Shown here: positions 63,001 to 64,000 of the stretch, one piece after another
Numbering within the stretch: position 1 is the first letter of the stretch
Layout: each line of letters begins with the position of its first letter
From: an uncultured Planctomycetaceae bacterium
GTDB taxonomy: Bacteria > Planctomycetota > Planctomycetia > Planctomycetales > Planctomycetaceae
Length of the DNA stretch: 64,000 nt
Reading direction: 5' to 3'
NCBI GenBank assembly: GCA_943787265.1
Contig: CALSLT010000006.1
Location: forward strand, 372,001-436,000
Translations under genes and position numbers: made by a program
The notes under the pieces: generated by a model
What the model was told of the DNA's origin: nothing
Seen by the model: the letters and a program-made list of their open reading frames with translations, nothing else
Database searches by the model: none

Positions 63001-63160
63001 TGCACGACCGGCGAAAAATCGGATACACGTCGCGAGCGAAATCGACCTGCTTCGGTTTTGCGACGACCGGTTCAGGCTTGGCAGCCTCTGATCCAGGAAG
63101 GATTGCCAGAACGGTCGCGGTGGCGATCAAGACAACGGGTAGTCTGAGCAGAAACTTCAT
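60065..63160 (-). CDS. PSCyt1 / DUF1549 / DUF1553 secreted protein
   Basis: A 1031-residue protein with a signal peptide (LRLPVVLIATATVLAILPGS). Domains in order: PSCyt1 cytochrome (RRSCIECHGPEKQEAELRLD, near residue 52), DUF1549 (about 150-370, with LECCQCHDHKYDPFPQKDYY), a long middle with Lys/Asp-rich and beta segments (LamG-like insert), and DUF1553 (about 700-960, VTVNRWWAELFGRGVVPTIE, SSTYQQSSRVSRELLEKDDL). It belongs to a planctomycete group often paired with DUF1501, as here. Both CxxCH sites suggest covalent haem. It probably acts in the periplasm or paryphoplasm, with unknown substrate. Confidence 0.93.
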   Translation of the reverse strand: MKFLLRLPVVLIATATVLAILPGSEAAKPEPVVAKPKQVDFARDVYPIFRRSCIECHGPEKQEAELRLDQRASTLESGSIEAGKPGDSELLRRILLPRGHDEVMPAIGDPLPKRQVGIIRRWIQQGAIWPDKVEVDRHWSYIAPQRPKMPRVQDSKWAKSAIDQFVLQRLQDEGLSPSPRAASEKLVRRVFLDLIGLPPTPEEVNVFVSNPSDERFEQLVDDLLQRPQFGERWARPWLDIARYADSHGFQRDNLRSVWAYRDWVIRALNEDMPFDQFTIEQIAGDLLPNATESQKIATGFHRCTPTNVEAGSLPEETRIEQVIDRVNTTGAVWLGSTLECCQCHDHKYDPFPQKDYYRLLAYFNNTEMEADRASKSPSSIAFKGPKMNLSDAEKDAKRADLQKQFASVKSRQTARRRELNADLPEWATGFAESLGDVPKSHALDIAEFESLGTTDTFERQDDGSIVLVGNDPPSEDVYTIKVQTSMSGIKAFKLEALRHDLLPGKGPGRGDPVRRNFVLNEFSATLTPSTKPEPKSKTATPSKLKFASAKASFSQSKWDVAGALSTKPRTGWAVSPKFDESHWATFILKQPLDVSADQELTFQLKHDYGSARSIGCLRLSAITGNLENDSIPETVAAVAKAEVKKWSKADRKTLLDYRVKQDQQTSELTAEMTKLGKEAAKVAADTTLVMIELDKPRMSTIFDRGDYKKPGEKVEAGTPGILHTGIDGPPNRLTLAKWLVDKRNPLVARVTVNRWWAELFGRGVVPTIEDFGIKGEEPSHPELLDWLAVEFMENGWSMKHVLKTIVLSSTYQQSSRVSRELLEKDDLNTLLARGSRFRMGAEMIRDNALAIAGLIDLKQFGPPIYPYQPNGIWSKVGGTSYKYEVSPGTERHRRGLYVVLKRGSPYPSFVNFDATARLACTVKRSRTNTPLQALTLLNDPVYVEAAESLAKRAVDENSRASVFEQLDYAFQLCTSRRPTDTERNALHQLFTETYSDAKKSERQVDQEAAKSKAWYSVATVLLNLHETITKD

Positions 63161-63196
63161 AATCCAATTCTCGTCGATCGAAAAACCAGGCGTTGC

Positions 63197-64000
63197 CTAA
63201 CTCATTTCCAAACCGGTCAGTGTACCGGTGCTGGATGCGAAGCTGTCCTGCTCCAAACCCAGACGCTGCAATACACTGACGAAAAGGTTTGGCAGCGGGT
63301 AGTTGTTTCTCTGGTCAAACGCCAAATGCTGACCATGCTTGAAACCGCCTCCGGCCAGGACGACCGGCATGTTGCGGTTGTTGTGGCTGGATGCGTTGCC
63401 GAGGTTACTCGTCAGGAAGACGGATGTCTGGTCAAGCAGACTCACACCGTTTTCCTTCACCGAGGAGAGGTCTCGCAGAAAGTCGCCATACGCGCTGATG
63501 ATGGCTCCTTCGACGATCGCCAGTTGGTCGAGTTTTTCACCTTCCAGGCCATGATGACTTAGCGAGTGGTAGCCTTCTCCGACGCCTTCAAGCGGGACAA
63601 CTCCGCTACCACTCCCCAGATGGTAAGAGACGAATCTCGTCGAGTCTGTCTGCAATGCCAGACGAACCATGTCACTCATCAGTTTCTGGCGACCGACGAA
63701 GTCAGAAGAGTTGCCGATATCGAGCGGCTTTTTGACGTCGACTTTCGGTTTCGGGCGGTTGGCCCACGCTTCGGATTCAGCCATCCGAAGCTCGAGTTCG
63801 CGGACACTCGTGAAGTAAGCGTCGAGGCGTTCTTTGTCACCGTTACCCAATTCGCGACTGAGGCGTTTTGCATCGTCGCTGACCAGGTCCATGATGCTTC
63901 GCCCCTGTTTCACTCGCTGAGCCTGCTTGACTCGTTCGGCTGGCGAATCATCGACGAACAGCTTCATGAACAGTCGCGACGGTTTGTCCTGAGCGGGAAT
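63197..64000 (-). CDS. DUF1552 family protein (5' end cut by window)
   Basis: The frame is open to the right edge of the window (ATT CCC GCT CAG ... precedes the first ATG at 63967), so the N-terminus is missing. The visible 267 residues show family blocks: [80 protein letters not shown] and [23 protein letters not shown]1552 proteins are secreted and have no known reaction; they are related to DUF1501. It is followed after 36 bases by the PSCyt1 gene on the same strand, so it belongs to the same unit. Confidence 0.9.
   Translation of the reverse strand: MPAQDKPSRLFMKLFVDDSPAERVKQAQRVKQGRSIMDLVSDDAKRLSRELGNGDKERLDAYFTSVRELELRMAESEAWANRPKPKVDVKKPLDIGNSSDFVGRQKLMSDMVRLALQTDSTRFVSYHLGSGSGVVPLEGVGEGYHSLSHHGLEGEKLDQLAIVEGAIISAYGDFLRDLSSVKENGVSLLDQTSVFLTSNLGNASSHNNRNMPVVLAGGGFKHGQHLAFDQRNNYPLPNLFVSVLQRLGLEQDSFASSTGTLTGLEMS

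Overview
The window looks like a piece of a planctomycete (Planctomycetota) chromosome. The support is family content: two DUF1501 proteins, a DUF1552 protein, two DUF1549/DUF1553 proteins (one with a planctomycete cytochrome domain), a DUF1559-like protein with an acidic N-terminus, very large secreted proteins (2056 and 1324 residues), and many short palindromic repeats beginning with GTAG. No rRNA, tRNA or CRISPR array was recognised.

Layout. 1-12.8 kb (minus strand): a partial secreted alpha/beta hydrolase, a giant alpha-2-macroglobulin with an intact thioester motif, a gene joining an anti-sigma-like N-terminus to DUF1549/DUF1553, its ECF sigma factor, and a DUF1501 protein. 13-18.4 kb (plus): an SDR, pterin-4a-carbinolamine dehydratase, a LysM lipoprotein, a HIT protein, a CoA-binding protein, a small HExxH protein and a secreted unknown. 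18.5-23.1 kb (minus): a molybdate/tungstate operon with a tandem two-domain binding protein, permease, ATPase, a MoaD-like carrier and a degenerate MoeB/ThiF-like protein. 23.3-29.1 kb (minus): a duplicated-domain beta-propeller protein and a MacB/LolCDE-like exporter with a His-rich anchored companion. 29.3-33.2 kb (plus): a PQQ-type propeller with an embedded Rossmann domain. 33.4-35.4 kb: small unknowns and a DUF1444-like protein. 35.7-38.0 kb: an intact IS3-family element and an intact IS5-family element. 38.1-43.7 kb (minus): metY, ahpD, ahpC, an unknown, fabF and acpP.

44.3-47.3 kb (plus) is the most interesting part. A 45-residue peptide ends in a block of eight cysteines and interspersed arginines. 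It is followed by a stem-loop, a DUF692 (MNIO) enzyme, a partner protein with a possible winged-helix C-terminus that overlaps it by 4 bp, and an ABC-transporter membrane domain without an ATPase. This reads as a RiPP (ribosomally made, modified peptide) pathway: precursor, iron oxidase, recognition partner and exporter. I do not recognise the precursor type.

47.4-56.5 kb: a DUF1559-like protein, then minus-strand secreted proteins, two tiny membrane proteins, trpS, and a WYL regulator with a perfect palindrome just upstream of its start codon. Facing it are an SSB-like protein and a small unknown. 56.6-64 kb (minus): DUF1552 (partial), PSCyt1/DUF1549/DUF1553, DUF1501 and a di-haem YVTN-propeller cytochrome, probably one transcription unit.

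Where I trimmed a start, I used a ribosome-binding site, a signal peptide, or a repeat or terminator lying in the proposed N-terminus.
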